Source of the DNA: Bacteroidota bacterium
GTDB taxonomy: Bacteria > Bacteroidota > Ignavibacteria > Kapaibacteriales > Kapaibacteriaceae
Reading direction: 5' to 3'
Assembly (NCBI GenBank): GCA_003488525.1
Contig: DNLG01000117.1
Location: 20,189 to 37,049 of the forward strand
DNA: 16,861 bases
The position numbers were made by a program, and so were the translations under genes. Shown here one piece after another: positions 8,074-15,571 of this stretch (positions within the stretch are counted from its first letter, which is position 1; each line of letters begins with the position of its first letter). Below the pieces are notes generated by a model. The model had not been told where the DNA came from and ran no database searches. It saw only the letters and a list, made by a program, of their open reading frames with translations.

Positions 8074-8089
8074 TGGTTCGATTCTTGCT
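8074..8089 (+). promoter_or_regulatory. Sigma-54 (-24/-12) promoter candidate
   Basis: The sequence TGG-TTCG-ATTC-TTGCT matches the sigma-54 consensus TGGCACG-N4-TTGCW except for TT in place of CA. The invariant GG (8075-8076) and GC (8087-8088) are separated by exactly ten bases. It lies in the correct orientation in the gap before the Ig-repeat T9SS protein, with a predicted start near 8100. The rpoN gene is in the same window. An activator binding site, expected some 100 bp upstream inside the peptidase gene, was not identified. Confidence 0.55.
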
Positions 8090-8153
8090 TCCTAAACCGC
8101 GTCGTTATGTGGACAACTGCTGAATTGTGGTTGTTTCAGATGCCGGCGTTGTC

Positions 8154-8161
8154 TATTTTCG
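8154..8161 (+). promoter_or_regulatory. Possible housekeeping -7 element before the Ig-repeat gene
   Basis: TATTTTCG resembles TAnnTTTG with one change. TTG at 8131-8133 lies 20 bases before it, close to the -33 spacing reported for Bacteroidota promoters. It would give a leader of about 90 nt. This is a weak motif call. Confidence 0.25.
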
Positions 8162-8258
8162 ACGGTCGTGTACCCGAATACGTTCCGGGAGCACGGCGCA
8201 CGCACAACCACAGCAAATGAACATGATTCGAAATACTCATTCAACTCCAGGAGGAGCT

Positions 8259-10022
8259 ATGCTTCGTACCAGTACAGCGTTTGTCGCCTTGCTTGCGGCA
8301 TTGATCATCGGAGGCGCGTCGGCGATCGCACAACCGGTGGTCTCGATCGTCTCAAACCCTGCAAGCGCCTACGTTTGCTTTGGTGCCTCGCACAACCTGA
8401 TCTGCATTGCCAATACACCGGCATCATCACGCACGACCTACCAGTGGTACCGTGACGGCGTGATGCTCAACGGACGCACTGGCAACTTCATGACGCTGAA
8501 CATCTCGGACTATTCGAGCGGTGGCGTGTACACATGCGCGGTGACGGCAGAAGACACGGTGGCCTTTACAGGAACCACAACGGTGTTTTCGGAAGGCGCA
8601 TCAGTCATGGTCGTGCGTGAAACGCAGATCACTTCTCACCCAACGTCTGTTTCCACCACAAAGGGCGGAACAGCGCATCTCATGGTCTCCGTCGAGGCCA
8701 TTGGTGCTCCGCAGAACTTCGTGCCTAGTTATCAGTGGATGAAGCGTACGTGGAACACCACGACGCTTACCTACAATGACACGCCGATCAATGACAATGG
8801 CCGCGTCTATGGTTCACAGTCGTCGATCCTGACAATCACGAATGCCAATGATTCGGACACGACGGGTCTTTACGTCTGTGAAGTCACCGGTTTCTGCAAG
8901 GGAGCAATCAAGTCGCGAGTTGCTCGCGTGTTCATGCCAGCCGTTGCTGTGTCGAACATGACACCGAACCTCTGCCAGGGCGGAACACTTTCGCTGTCGT
9001 GTGACAACAATGTGTCATCGCTCCCTGAAGGTTCAGCCAGCTGCCAGTGGTTCAAGGGTAGCGCAAAGCTTGCTAATGGAAACGGTGTCACGGGTGCAAC
9101 GGCCAACGTGCTGAAGATTGCAAACGTAACGGCCGCCACGGCAGGTGAGTATAGCTGCGTGGTCACGTATGGTTCGACGAACCTGCGCGTTGCTTCGAAC
9201 CCGATCACGGTCACGGTTGGCGCAGAGCCATCGATCGTTCGCAATCCGGAAACAACGACGGCTTGCGAAGGTCAGGTCATGACGATGTCTGCTGTGGCTA
9301 CCGGCGAAGGTCTGACGTTCCAGTGGATGAAGGGCTCTGAGATCCTGAAGGGTGAAACGGGAGCAACACTGTCGAAGGTTGTCACGCCAGAGGATGCAGG
9401 ATTCTACAGCGTTGTCGTAAGCAACATGTGTGGTGTAAAGACCTCGCGCATCGCTGAGCTGAACATCGAGCCTCTTCCTGCCATTGAGTCACAGCCGAAC
9501 GATGTAGCCTTCTCTGAAGGCGCACCGATCAGCTTCACGGTGATGGCCAAGGGTCGCAACATCTATGACTATCAGTGGTACCTTAACGGTGTGGCCATCG
9601 ATGGCGCAACCAAGCAGACCTACACCGTTGCTAGCGCCAAGCGCAGCGATGAAGGCCAGTACTACTGCCAGCTGACGAATCTTTGCGGCACCGTCAAGTC
9701 ACGTGTTGCCACGGCTTCCGTGGCCATGGGAGTTACCGACGATGTTGTCAGCGGCGGCTACATCATGAGCATTGCTCGTCCAAACCCAACGACTGACGTT
9801 GCAACCATCAGCTACACGCTGCCATCGGTTGAGACGGTTCGTATGGTTATCTCCGACCTGACGGGACGCGAACTCGCTACCCTGAGCAACGAAACGGTCA
9901 ACGCCGGTTCGCACGCCGTAACGTTCAGTGCATCTGAGCTCAACGTCACACCTGGTGTGTACAACGTAACGCTGACGGCAGGAACGTTTGTTGCCACGCA
10001 GCAAGTGGTTGTGGTCAAGTAA
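8259..10022 (+). CDS. Ig-like-repeat surface protein with type IX secretion sorting domain
   Basis: A 587-residue exported protein of unknown specific role, probably adhesive or structural. The signal peptide (1-24) ends in ASAIAQ. Five Ig-like domains follow at about 27-119, 120-227, 228-322, 323-405 and 406-492. Each has the core tryptophan (YQWYRDG, YQWMKR, CQWFKG, FQWMKG, YQWYLNG) and a D/E-x-G-x-Y-like F strand (VYTCAV, LYVCEV, EYSCVV, FYSVVV, QYYCQL); the fourth lacks the F-strand cysteine. Residues 503-587 are a type A T9SS sorting domain with ARPNPTTDVATISYTLP, a central DLTGRELA and a C-terminal VVVVK. It is thus predicted to cross the outer membrane by T9SS and be anchored or released after cleavage. 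The ATG at 8259 is chosen because of the GGAGG sequence before it and the signal peptide. The T9SS machinery is not in the window. Confidence 0.92.
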   Translation: MLRTSTAFVALLAALIIGGASAIAQPVVSIVSNPASAYVCFGASHNLICIANTPASSRTTYQWYRDGVMLNGRTGNFMTLNISDYSSGGVYTCAVTAEDTVAFTGTTTVFSEGASVMVVRETQITSHPTSVSTTKGGTAHLMVSVEAIGAPQNFVPSYQWMKRTWNTTTLTYNDTPINDNGRVYGSQSSILTITNANDSDTTGLYVCEVTGFCKGAIKSRVARVFMPAVAVSNMTPNLCQGGTLSLSCDNNVSSLPEGSASCQWFKGSAKLANGNGVTGATANVLKIANVTAATAGEYSCVVTYGSTNLRVASNPITVTVGAEPSIVRNPETTTACEGQVMTMSAVATGEGLTFQWMKGSEILKGETGATLSKVVTPEDAGFYSVVVSNMCGVKTSRIAELNIEPLPAIESQPNDVAFSEGAPISFTVMAKGRNIYDYQWYLNGVAIDGATKQTYTVASAKRSDEGQYYCQLTNLCGTVKSRVATASVAMGVTDDVVSGGYIMSIARPNPTTDVATISYTLPSVETVRMVISDLTGRELATLSNETVNAGSHAVTFSASELNVTPGVYNVTLTAGTFVATQQVVVVK

Positions 10023-10049
10023 GACCTCCGACGAAGACACCTATCACAC

Positions 10050-10083
10050 AAACGGCGGCAAGGAGAGATCCTTGCCGCCGTTT
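10050..10083. terminator. Bidirectional intrinsic terminator
   Basis: A perfect 15-bp inverted repeat, left arm AAACGGCGGCAAGGA at 10050-10064 and right arm 10069-10083, with a 4-base loop GAGA. It lies 28 bases after the Ig-repeat gene and 41 bases after the end of the convergent LolA-like gene. The arms carry A and T runs at their bases, and TTTCTCGTTT follows on the plus strand, so it can serve both directions. Confidence 0.8.
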
Positions 10084-10123
10084 CTCGTTTGCACGGTCGT
10101 GGGCGTTTACCTGATGAAGTCGC

Positions 10124-10723
10124 CTACCGAAGGTCGATCACTTCCCACCCCTTAGGTGGAGAATACCGAAAGCTAGCTGCGGTGAGCGAAGGATTGCGTT
10201 TGAAGCGTGAGATGGCATACGTGATTCGTGAGGGGCCGGAAGCTACCGTGATCTGCGTAACGGTGTAGGATGCATTGAGTGTGACGTCGAGCGATGTCAC
10301 GTTTGCGATCACTGCCGCGGGCTCCGGAGCAGTCAAGCGCAGGATGGTCGAAGTTGCACTGCTCTGTACGACCTGAGACCGATACACCGACATGATCTCG
10401 AAGAACACGCGTTCCAGAGAAACGTCGGTGGAAAGGGGTTTGTACGTATTGATGACGACGCTCCGTGTGGAAGCATCGCCACTCCAGACCGTTTTGCCAT
10501 CGCAGACAATTGTCCGTCCGGCAACTTCGATGCGGTACATTCCGCCCCTTCGAGCGCTGATCGAGCCGGACACGCCATCCGAGCCACTGAATGTCATTCT
10601 CAGCGAGTTGAGGGATCTGTACTTGGCGTGAAATGCCGCAAGAGCGTCGCTGGCCGACAGCTCGTGCGTACCAAGCGCAAGTAGCATGATGCCGACAGAA
10701 GCCGTCTGAAGGGTTGATCTCAT
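10124..10723 (-). CDS. LolA-like outer-membrane lipoprotein carrier family protein
   Basis: A 199-residue exported protein resembling periplasmic LolA, which ferries lipoproteins from the inner to the outer membrane. The signal peptide is MRSTLQTASVGIMLLALG plus a polar segment. The mature part has the LolA-like order: FHAKYRSLNSLRMTFSG, then GGMYRIEVAGRTIVCDGKTVW, then VVINTY, then a beta-rich half. The frame is open to 10759, which would overlap the DUF3108 gene by 26 nt; ATG 10723 gives a clean signal peptide and a 10-nt gap, so I prefer it. Assignment rests on pattern recognition; other LolA/LolB-fold proteins binding lipids are possible. Cotranscription with the DUF3108 gene is likely. 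The convergent hairpin at 10050-10083 should end the transcript. Confidence 0.78.
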   Translation of the reverse strand: MRSTLQTASVGIMLLALGTHELSASDALAAFHAKYRSLNSLRMTFSGSDGVSGSISARRGGMYRIEVAGRTIVCDGKTVWSGDASTRSVVINTYKPLSTDVSLERVFFEIMSVYRSQVVQSSATSTILRLTAPEPAAVIANVTSLDVTLNASYTVTQITVASGPSRITYAISRFKRNPSLTAASFRYSPPKGWEVIDLR

Positions 10724-10733
10724 AGAGGGTTGA

Positions 10734-11534
10734 CTATCGAGGTGAAGAAACACGTGCACCTATCGGGCCTCGCAGACCGGAGTAACCGGTTAACTCGGCA
10801 TCGATCGAACCGATAGGGATTTTGGTGCTGACCTTTACTGGGATGCGACGGTCATCATCGGAAAGCCACAGCAGGAGCTTCCCTTCAAACTTGAAGAGAC
10901 TGCCGGACTTGATGACCGGCTCGACCAGGACGCAGCGAAAGGTACCGGCCTCGACCTCGACGTTCTGACGTCCGAGGACCTTGACGGCCAGATCATGGGT
11001 CTCTCGATCAAAGAAATTCTGCAGGTAGATGACCTCCCCGCGCTTGTAGCGCGACAGATCGAGGGCGCGGATGTAGTAGAACGCCGACACGATGTCGTGC
11101 ACAAACACCGGGATCGGGAAATTCCCCTCGGTAGTCGTGGCAAGTTTGGCGACATGGTCGAACGATGCCGAGAAGTCCTTGTGAAAGCCCCCTTCTCGGA
11201 TACTCTGCTCGAACTTCCAGGGGAAGATGCCGTCGATGTCGACGAGCGTGCGATACCTATCACGCACGCGGTAGAGAAAGTCCAGCGATTTCAGTGAAGC
11301 CACCTCAAACCGCACGTCATAGCAAGGTCTGCCAGAGACCATCACCGGCTGCTTGCCGATAGCAAACTGGGCCGTGCCGGCTTTGATGAACTTGTATCCG
11401 ACGCTGTATTCGAGGCGCTCGCCGAGACCAAACGCCTCGTTGGCAATGTGTCTGAGCGGTGGCCGGTCGTCGTCTGCCTGCAGCAGGAGCGCTGCAGAAA
11501 GAACAAAAGCCGCGATGGTGATGGGGCGAAACAC
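10734..11534 (-). CDS. DUF3108 domain-containing protein
   Basis: A 266-residue exported protein of the DUF3108 family, common in Gram-negative bacteria and without an established role. A signal peptide (MFRPITIAAFVLSAALLLQA) precedes a beta-rich domain containing ERLEYSVGYKFIKAGTAQF and RPCYDVRFEVASLKSLDFLY, then FFDRETHDLAVKVLGRQNVEV and WLSDDDRRIPVKVSTKIPIG, all typical of the family. The start is GTG at 11534. No convincing Shine-Dalgarno is visible. It lies 10 nt upstream of the LolA-like gene and 53 nt downstream of a tRNA gene on the same strand, consistent with one transcript. Presumed location is the periplasm or outer membrane. The next gene upstream also begins MFRP, but the rest of the two proteins is unrelated. 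Confidence 0.88.
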   Translation of the reverse strand: MFRPITIAAFVLSAALLLQADDDRPPLRHIANEAFGLGERLEYSVGYKFIKAGTAQFAIGKQPVMVSGRPCYDVRFEVASLKSLDFLYRVRDRYRTLVDIDGIFPWKFEQSIREGGFHKDFSASFDHVAKLATTTEGNFPIPVFVHDIVSAFYYIRALDLSRYKRGEVIYLQNFFDRETHDLAVKVLGRQNVEVEAGTFRCVLVEPVIKSGSLFKFEGKLLLWLSDDDRRIPVKVSTKIPIGSIDAELTGYSGLRGPIGARVSSPR

Positions 11535-11587
11535 GCGTCAGAAAGGACGGACCGCGTGGGAGCGTCGTGTGCCAGCAGATTGAATAG

Positions 11588-11660
<73 letters not shown>

Positions 11661-11676
11661 GTGGCTGACCGCTTGA

Positions 11677-12432
11677 TCAGTTGAAGAGTCCAACGAAGAC
11701 ACCGATCTGTGCGCTCAGACCCTGCAGACTGATGCTGGAAGGCACGTTCAGAGCCGTTCCGTAGGTGTTCGCCGACCAGTCAGACGTTGAGACCGGCACA
11801 GTATAGCTGGCCTGAGCACGCAGGTTGAGAAATGGTGTTACGGCGTATTCGATCGAGAGTCTTGGAAGCACGCAGAGCGAGCTCTGTTCGAGGAATACCT
11901 GTGAGCTCGCCGTCGAATCACTTGCCCAATCGTAGGAGCCGCTGATCGTAGACGATGTGATCGTTGAGTACCCCCATGTGGCCCCCACCCCCGGAACAAT
12001 CGCCAGCTTGGCCGTAGGGACGATCGCATAGTCGATGTGGATTGACCGCGTTGAGATCGCGTAATCGAGACTTTTCTTGACCCCACCACCGATGCTGACA
12101 AGGTCCTTGACCGAGCTGACGGAGCCAGATAGCCACGAAAAGCCCAATCGAACGTTCGGCACAAAGCCGACGGCGGTGAAGAACTCCGCACCTGCCAGGA
12201 GAAAAGGAGAGCTCAGCTCGTCGAGCTGCATGTTTGCTGCGCGAGAATTGAGATCGGTAACGTCCGGTGTGTACAGAGAGAACACCGGTCCGATGCCAAT
12301 CGAGGAATAGGCGACGGTTTCCTCTGGTAATGGCTCCTCGTCAAAGCTCAGCTCGTCCAGCCGATCGTCCTGCGCCGAAGCACAGACGATGCTAAACATG
12401 GTCATAAGTACGATGGCAAATGGCCGAAACAT
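11677..12432 (-). CDS. Predicted outer-membrane beta-barrel protein, function unknown
   Basis: A 251-residue protein I do not recognise by family name. The signal peptide is MFRPFAIVLMTMFSIVCASA, followed by an acidic stretch (DDRLDELSFDEEPLPEE) and then alternating amphipathic segments such as SSIGIGPVFSLYTPD, LAIVPGVGATWGYSTIT and FLNLRAQASYTVPV, ending GLSAQIGVFVGLFN. A terminal aromatic or Phe-containing strand of this kind is typical of outer-membrane barrels. The frame is open to 12552, but that overlaps manC; ATG 12432 has GGAG eight bases upstream and the signal peptide. It is divergent from manC across 58 bp and followed by the tRNA after 16 nt. An uncharacterised porin-like or OmpW-like protein is possible. 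Confidence 0.8.
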   Translation of the reverse strand: MFRPFAIVLMTMFSIVCASAQDDRLDELSFDEEPLPEETVAYSSIGIGPVFSLYTPDVTDLNSRAANMQLDELSSPFLLAGAEFFTAVGFVPNVRLGFSWLSGSVSSVKDLVSIGGGVKKSLDYAISTRSIHIDYAIVPTAKLAIVPGVGATWGYSTITSSTISGSYDWASDSTASSQVFLEQSSLCVLPRLSIEYAVTPFLNLRAQASYTVPVSTSDWSANTYGTALNVPSSISLQGLSAQIGVFVGLFN

Positions 12433-12440
12433 GATGACGA

Positions 12441-12467
12441 CTCCATAAATGATTGACTGCGAAGATA
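12441..12467 (-). promoter_or_regulatory. Promoter -7 element and ribosome binding site of the barrel gene
   Basis: TATCTTCG (12467-12460, minus strand) resembles TAnnTTTG and lies 27 nt before the ATG. GGAG (12444-12441) lies eight bases before it. The element lies inside the manC promoter spacer, so the two divergent promoters overlap. Confidence 0.35.
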
Positions 12468-12485
12468 CGGGGCTCCGTAGTTTCG
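12453..12485 (+). promoter_or_regulatory. Putative promoter of manC, leaderless
   Basis: TTGACT (12453-12458) and TAGTTTCG (12478-12485) lie in the correct orientation; the latter is a one-mismatch match to TAnnTTTG and ends five bases before the ATG at 12491. As a sigma-70 pair it reads TTGACT-N17-CGTAGT, with a weak -10. Either way the predicted start is at or within a few bases of the ATG, and no Shine-Dalgarno is present. Confidence 0.4.
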
Positions 12486-12490
12486 TCGCC

Positions 12491-13582
12491 ATGAAGATCG
12501 TTGCAGTGATCCTTGCTGGCGGACTGGGTGTGCGGCTCTGGCCGCGGGGCACCGAGAGAAAGCCGAAGCAGTTCGTTCATGCCATCGGTGAAGGGACGCT
12601 CATCCAGAACACCGTAGCGCGACTGCAGCCGTTGGTTAACCTTACCGACGTCCACGTTGTCACCACGGTCGACCTTCACCACCACATTCTTGACCAGCTG
12701 CCGATGGTAGCGCCGGAGCGCATCATCAGCGAGCCGTTTGGACGCAACACCGGTCCGGCCATTGCACTCTCGGCCGCCGAGATCGAGCAACGTTACGGTC
12801 CGGATGTTGTCATGGTCATCCTGCCGAGCGACCACGTCATAAGCAACATCCGCGAGTTTCAGGTCGTGGTGGACATGGCAAGTACGGCGGCAGTGGCAAT
12901 GGACTGCATCATGACCATTGGAGTGATGCCCACCCGACCCGAGACCGGATATGGCTACATCCAGGTCGGCGATGCAATGACCAGCGATAACCCCGTTCTG
13001 CGCGATCACGTAAAGGGCGTACGTAGCTTCGCCGAAAAGCCTGATGCGGCCACGGCACAGCGCTTCATCGATGCCGGTGACTTCGTGTGGAACAGCGGCA
13101 TCGTGGTGGGCACAGCAAAGGCCATCAATCGTGCGGTCGAACAGTACATGCCCGATCACGCCCCCTTGCTGCGCCAGTGGCAGCGACGGGGTCAGGGGGC
13201 TGACCACAACGAACTGCTCGAATCGCTCTACAGGCAGATGAGATCCGTCTCATTCGACGTTGCCGTTCTTGAGCGCGATCCAACCATCGGTGTTGTGGAG
13301 GGTTCCTTTGGCTGGAGCGACCTTGGAACGTGGGATGAGCTCTATCGCATGTCGCTCAAAGACGGGAAGAATAACGTCATCGAAGGAAACGTCACCACCG
13401 TGCGAACCACGAATAGTCTCGTCTCTGCGGGGTCGGGACGACTTGTCGGAGTAGTGGACGTTGATAATCTGATCGTGGTCGAGACAGAGAACTCTGTGCT
13501 CGTGTGCCGGCGCGGTCTGACAGAAAATGTCCGCGACCTTGTTGAGCTTCTGCGTCGACGACAGATTTCAAAGCACTTCTAG
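12491..13582 (+). CDS. manC: Mannose-1-phosphate guanylyltransferase
   Basis: Makes GDP-mannose from mannose 1-phosphate and GTP in the cytoplasm, supplying mannose, fucose and related sugars for surface polysaccharides or glycoproteins. The 363-residue protein begins MKIVAVILAGGLGVRLWP and continues RGTERKPKQF, the nucleotide-binding signature of the family, although the usual GTRxWPLSR reads GVRLWPRGT. Further motifs are PSDHVI, VMPTRPETGYGYI, FAEKP (180-184), FVWNSGIVV and FGWSDLGTWDELY. It lacks the phosphomannose isomerase domain of bifunctional enzymes, so length fits the single-function type. The frame is open to 12449, but MKIVAVILAGG clearly marks the start at 12491. No Shine-Dalgarno is seen. 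The RlpA-family gene follows after 12 nt, probably on the same transcript. No isomerase or phosphomannomutase gene is in the window. Confidence 0.94.
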   Translation: MKIVAVILAGGLGVRLWPRGTERKPKQFVHAIGEGTLIQNTVARLQPLVNLTDVHVVTTVDLHHHILDQLPMVAPERIISEPFGRNTGPAIALSAAEIEQRYGPDVVMVILPSDHVISNIREFQVVVDMASTAAVAMDCIMTIGVMPTRPETGYGYIQVGDAMTSDNPVLRDHVKGVRSFAEKPDAATAQRFIDAGDFVWNSGIVVGTAKAINRAVEQYMPDHAPLLRQWQRRGQGADHNELLESLYRQMRSVSFDVAVLERDPTIGVVEGSFGWSDLGTWDELYRMSLKDGKNNVIEGNVTTVRTTNSLVSAGSGRLVGVVDVDNLIVVETENSVLVCRRGLTENVRDLVELLRRRQISKHF

Positions 13583-13594
13583 CCCCCTGTAATC

Positions 13595-14395
13595 ATGCGT
13601 CTCTTCACACTGCTGCTGTTCGCCTGTGCTGCCATGACGGCTGTCGTGCAGGTGCATGCTCAGCAGGGGCGGATGGCAGACTCTTCGGCTCAGGCCTTGC
13701 GAGACGTGCGGCGTCAGATCGAACGCGATCGGCGGGCGTCGGATAGTCTGCGCGCGCAGTGGGACCGTCAGTGGCGAATGAGCGACAGTCTTCGCGTTGA
13801 GTCCATGCTTGTTCGCATGCGAAGCGACTCGCTGCGCAAGGCCGTAACCGCTGCCGAACGTCGGGAGCTGGAGCTTCTGCAGGCGCTTACAATGCAGGAT
13901 ACTTCCGAGCCTGCGCAGAAGGGTCTCGCAGATACGTCATCAGCTGTTGTGACAAAGCGCGACAGCCAGATCGTGGCCAGTGCTACGCGCGCCACGAGGA
14001 TGCAGCGCGTGCCCGCTGGTCGCACAGTGAGCGACTCGCTTACAGCACTGATCATGCGTCGTGATTCTGACACGGGGACGGCCTCGTACTATGCCGAGGC
14101 CTTTCACGGGCGTCGCACATCGAGTGGTGAGATCTTTGACATGCATGATAGAACCTGCGCGCATCGCTGGCTCCCGTTCAACACGAGACTCGTGGTGACC
14201 AATCTGGCCAATGGACGTGAGGTGGTGGTGCGGGTGACCGATCGCGGACCCTGGAAGAAGACCAGGATCATCGACCTGTCCAAGCAGGCCGCCATCGATC
14301 TGGATATGATCAGGGCCGGCACGGCACGCGTCAGTCTCCGAGTTGTCGATGACGCCATTGAGCCGATACAGATTGACTCGACAGGGAGTCGGTAG
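13595..14395 (+). CDS. RlpA-family double-psi beta-barrel protein with coiled-coil stalk
   Basis: A 266-residue exported protein. RlpA proteins bind or cleave peptidoglycan lacking stem peptides, often at the septum. The signal peptide (1-22) ends VHAQ. Residues about 28-100 are a charged coiled coil containing SDSLR at 49-53, 63-67 and 77-81, exactly 14 residues apart. Residues 159-253 form the RlpA barrel, with GTASYYAEAFHGRRTSSGE, THE conserved LPFNTRLVVTNLANGREVVV and VTDRGPW. E179 and D216 occupy the positions of the residues implicated in lytic transglycosylase activity, so catalysis is possible. No C-terminal SPOR domain is present, unlike E. coli RlpA, so septal targeting would need another route. 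No lipobox is seen. It lies 12 nt after manC, with no Shine-Dalgarno, and is convergent with gcvT across 24 nt. Confidence 0.9.
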   Translation: MRLFTLLLFACAAMTAVVQVHAQQGRMADSSAQALRDVRRQIERDRRASDSLRAQWDRQWRMSDSLRVESMLVRMRSDSLRKAVTAAERRELELLQALTMQDTSEPAQKGLADTSSAVVTKRDSQIVASATRATRMQRVPAGRTVSDSLTALIMRRDSDTGTASYYAEAFHGRRTSSGEIFDMHDRTCAHRWLPFNTRLVVTNLANGREVVVRVTDRGPWKKTRIIDLSKQAAIDLDMIRAGTARVSLRVVDDAIEPIQIDSTGSR

Positions 14396-14419
14396 CGAAC
14401 GTTTCTGAGGGGCGCGCTC

Positions 14420-15511
14420 TTAGCAGAAGGGGATCTTTACCACTTCAGCCGGGAACGTTGTTCCACGTGCGGCGACGTCGATCGTTGTTCCTGGTGCAGC
14501 AAGTGCCGTTGGAACATACCCGAGCCCGATCCCGACGCCGAGTGTTGGCGACTGATTGCCACTTGTGACGATGCCAACGCTCTGTCCTTCGTGACTGATC
14601 GCATAGCCGCTGCGAGGGATGAGCTTTTCGGTGAGCATCTTGAAACCCACCAGCTTGCGCTTTGGGCCATGCTCTTTCACAGCGGCGATCACATCGCTGC
14701 CATTGAACGGACCCTTGGCGAGCTTTGTGATCCACCCGAGTCCGGCTTCGATCGGATTGGTCTCGTCGGTAATGTCGTTGCCGTACAGGCAGTAACCCTT
14801 TTCCAGTCGGAGGGTATCGCGTGCTCCGAGTCCGATCCACGCTATGCCATGCTCAGCACCTGCATCGAACAGGGCCTTGACAACTGATTCGGCAACGGCC
14901 ACATCGCCGGTGAAATAGAGCTCAAAGCCGATCTCCCCGGTGTAACCCGTGCGCGAGAGAATCATCGGCACTCCGGCGAGTGTGCCTTCGACAAATCCAT
15001 AGTACTGGATCTCAGAAAGATCCGTTGAGGTCAGCTTCTGGAGGATCTCGATGCTCTTCGGCCCCTGCACGGCCAGCAGGCTATAGTCGTCGCTGCGATC
15101 GACGAGTTCGACGTTGGCAAATCCTTCGGCCTGCTGACGTACCCAGGCCCAGTCTTTGTCGATGTTCGCTCCGTTCACAACAAGCATATAGGAGTTCTCG
15201 GCCAGCATGTAGACCAGCAGATCGTCGACCAGGCCGCCGTCAGGGCGGGGAAGCGCCGAATACTGAGCCTTGCCCGGTGTCAGCTTTGAAGCGTCATTCA
15301 CTGTGATCTTCTGGATCAATGCCAGCGCATCCGTGCCGGTTACGAAGAACTCGCCCATGTGTGAGACATCGAAGATCCCGACGCCACTGCGAACGATCTT
15401 GTGTTCGGCGATAATGCCCGTCGGATACTGGATGGGCATTTCGAACCCGGCGAACGCGACCATTTTCGCGCCGGCGGCAAGGTGGAGGGCGTGGAACTTC
15501 GTCGTCTTCAT
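14420..15511 (-). CDS. gcvT: Glycine cleavage system T protein (aminomethyltransferase)
   Basis: Transfers the methylene group from aminomethyl-lipoyl-H protein to tetrahydrofolate, releasing ammonia, in cytoplasmic glycine breakdown. The 363-residue protein has normal length. Recognisable blocks are KTTKFHALHLAAGAKMVAFAGFEMPIQY at the N-terminus (first residues MKTTKFHALH), GIFDVSHMGEF, VVNGANIDKDWAWV in the folate-binding region, LAVQGPKS, SRTGYTGEIGFELY, GLGARDTLRLEKGYCLYG, and the C-terminal NQSPTLGVGIGLGYVP. The ATG at 15511 has GAAGG six bases upstream, supporting the start. Other glycine cleavage genes (gcvH, gcvP) are not in the window, so the gene stands alone here. It is divergent from the aminotransferase gene across 60 bp and convergent with the RlpA-family gene; no terminator hairpin is visible in the 24-nt gap. 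Confidence 0.96.
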   Translation of the reverse strand: MKTTKFHALHLAAGAKMVAFAGFEMPIQYPTGIIAEHKIVRSGVGIFDVSHMGEFFVTGTDALALIQKITVNDASKLTPGKAQYSALPRPDGGLVDDLLVYMLAENSYMLVVNGANIDKDWAWVRQQAEGFANVELVDRSDDYSLLAVQGPKSIEILQKLTSTDLSEIQYYGFVEGTLAGVPMILSRTGYTGEIGFELYFTGDVAVAESVVKALFDAGAEHGIAWIGLGARDTLRLEKGYCLYGNDITDETNPIEAGLGWITKLAKGPFNGSDVIAAVKEHGPKRKLVGFKMLTEKLIPRSGYAISHEGQSVGIVTSGNQSPTLGVGIGLGYVPTALAAPGTTIDVAARGTTFPAEVVKIPFC

Positions 15512-15517
15512 GTCGTA

Positions 15518-15543
15518 CCTTCGTAAAGAGAATTGCGAATATA
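15518..15543 (-). promoter_or_regulatory. Promoter -7 element and ribosome binding site of gcvT
   Basis: TATATTCG (15543-15536, minus strand) fits TAnnTTTG with one change and lies 24 nt before the ATG. GAAGG (15522-15518) is a normally spaced Shine-Dalgarno. The opposite strand reads TATAAC at 15540-15545, a possible -10 box for the divergent aminotransferase gene, so the two promoters may overlap. No glycine riboswitch fits in this 60-nt gap. Confidence 0.35.
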
Positions 15544-15571
15544 ACCAGCCACGGCTCCAGGGAGTTTCTGC

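Larger units (their letters stand above)
8062..8258 (+). other. Intergenic promoter/leader region
   Basis: This 197-nt gap, the largest in the window, separates the M1 peptidase from the Ig-repeat protein. It holds a sigma-54-type promoter candidate near its left end, a second candidate -7 box (TATTTTCG, 8154-8161), and a strong Shine-Dalgarno, CAGGAGGAG, just before the ATG at 8259. A transcript from the sigma-54 site would have a leader of about 160 nt. No gene is supported here; the reading frame of the next gene is merely open through part of it. Confidence 0.6.

Noticed and set aside
11560..11575. Sigma-54-like TGGCAC on the minus strand before the DUF3108 gene
   Set aside because: The -12 GC at the correct ten-base spacing is absent, so it fails the core rule.
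12392..13207. Minus-strand open frame of 271 codons across manC
   Set aside because: It is antisense to a clear guanylyltransferase gene, rich in His and Asp from reversed codons, and has no recognisable domain.
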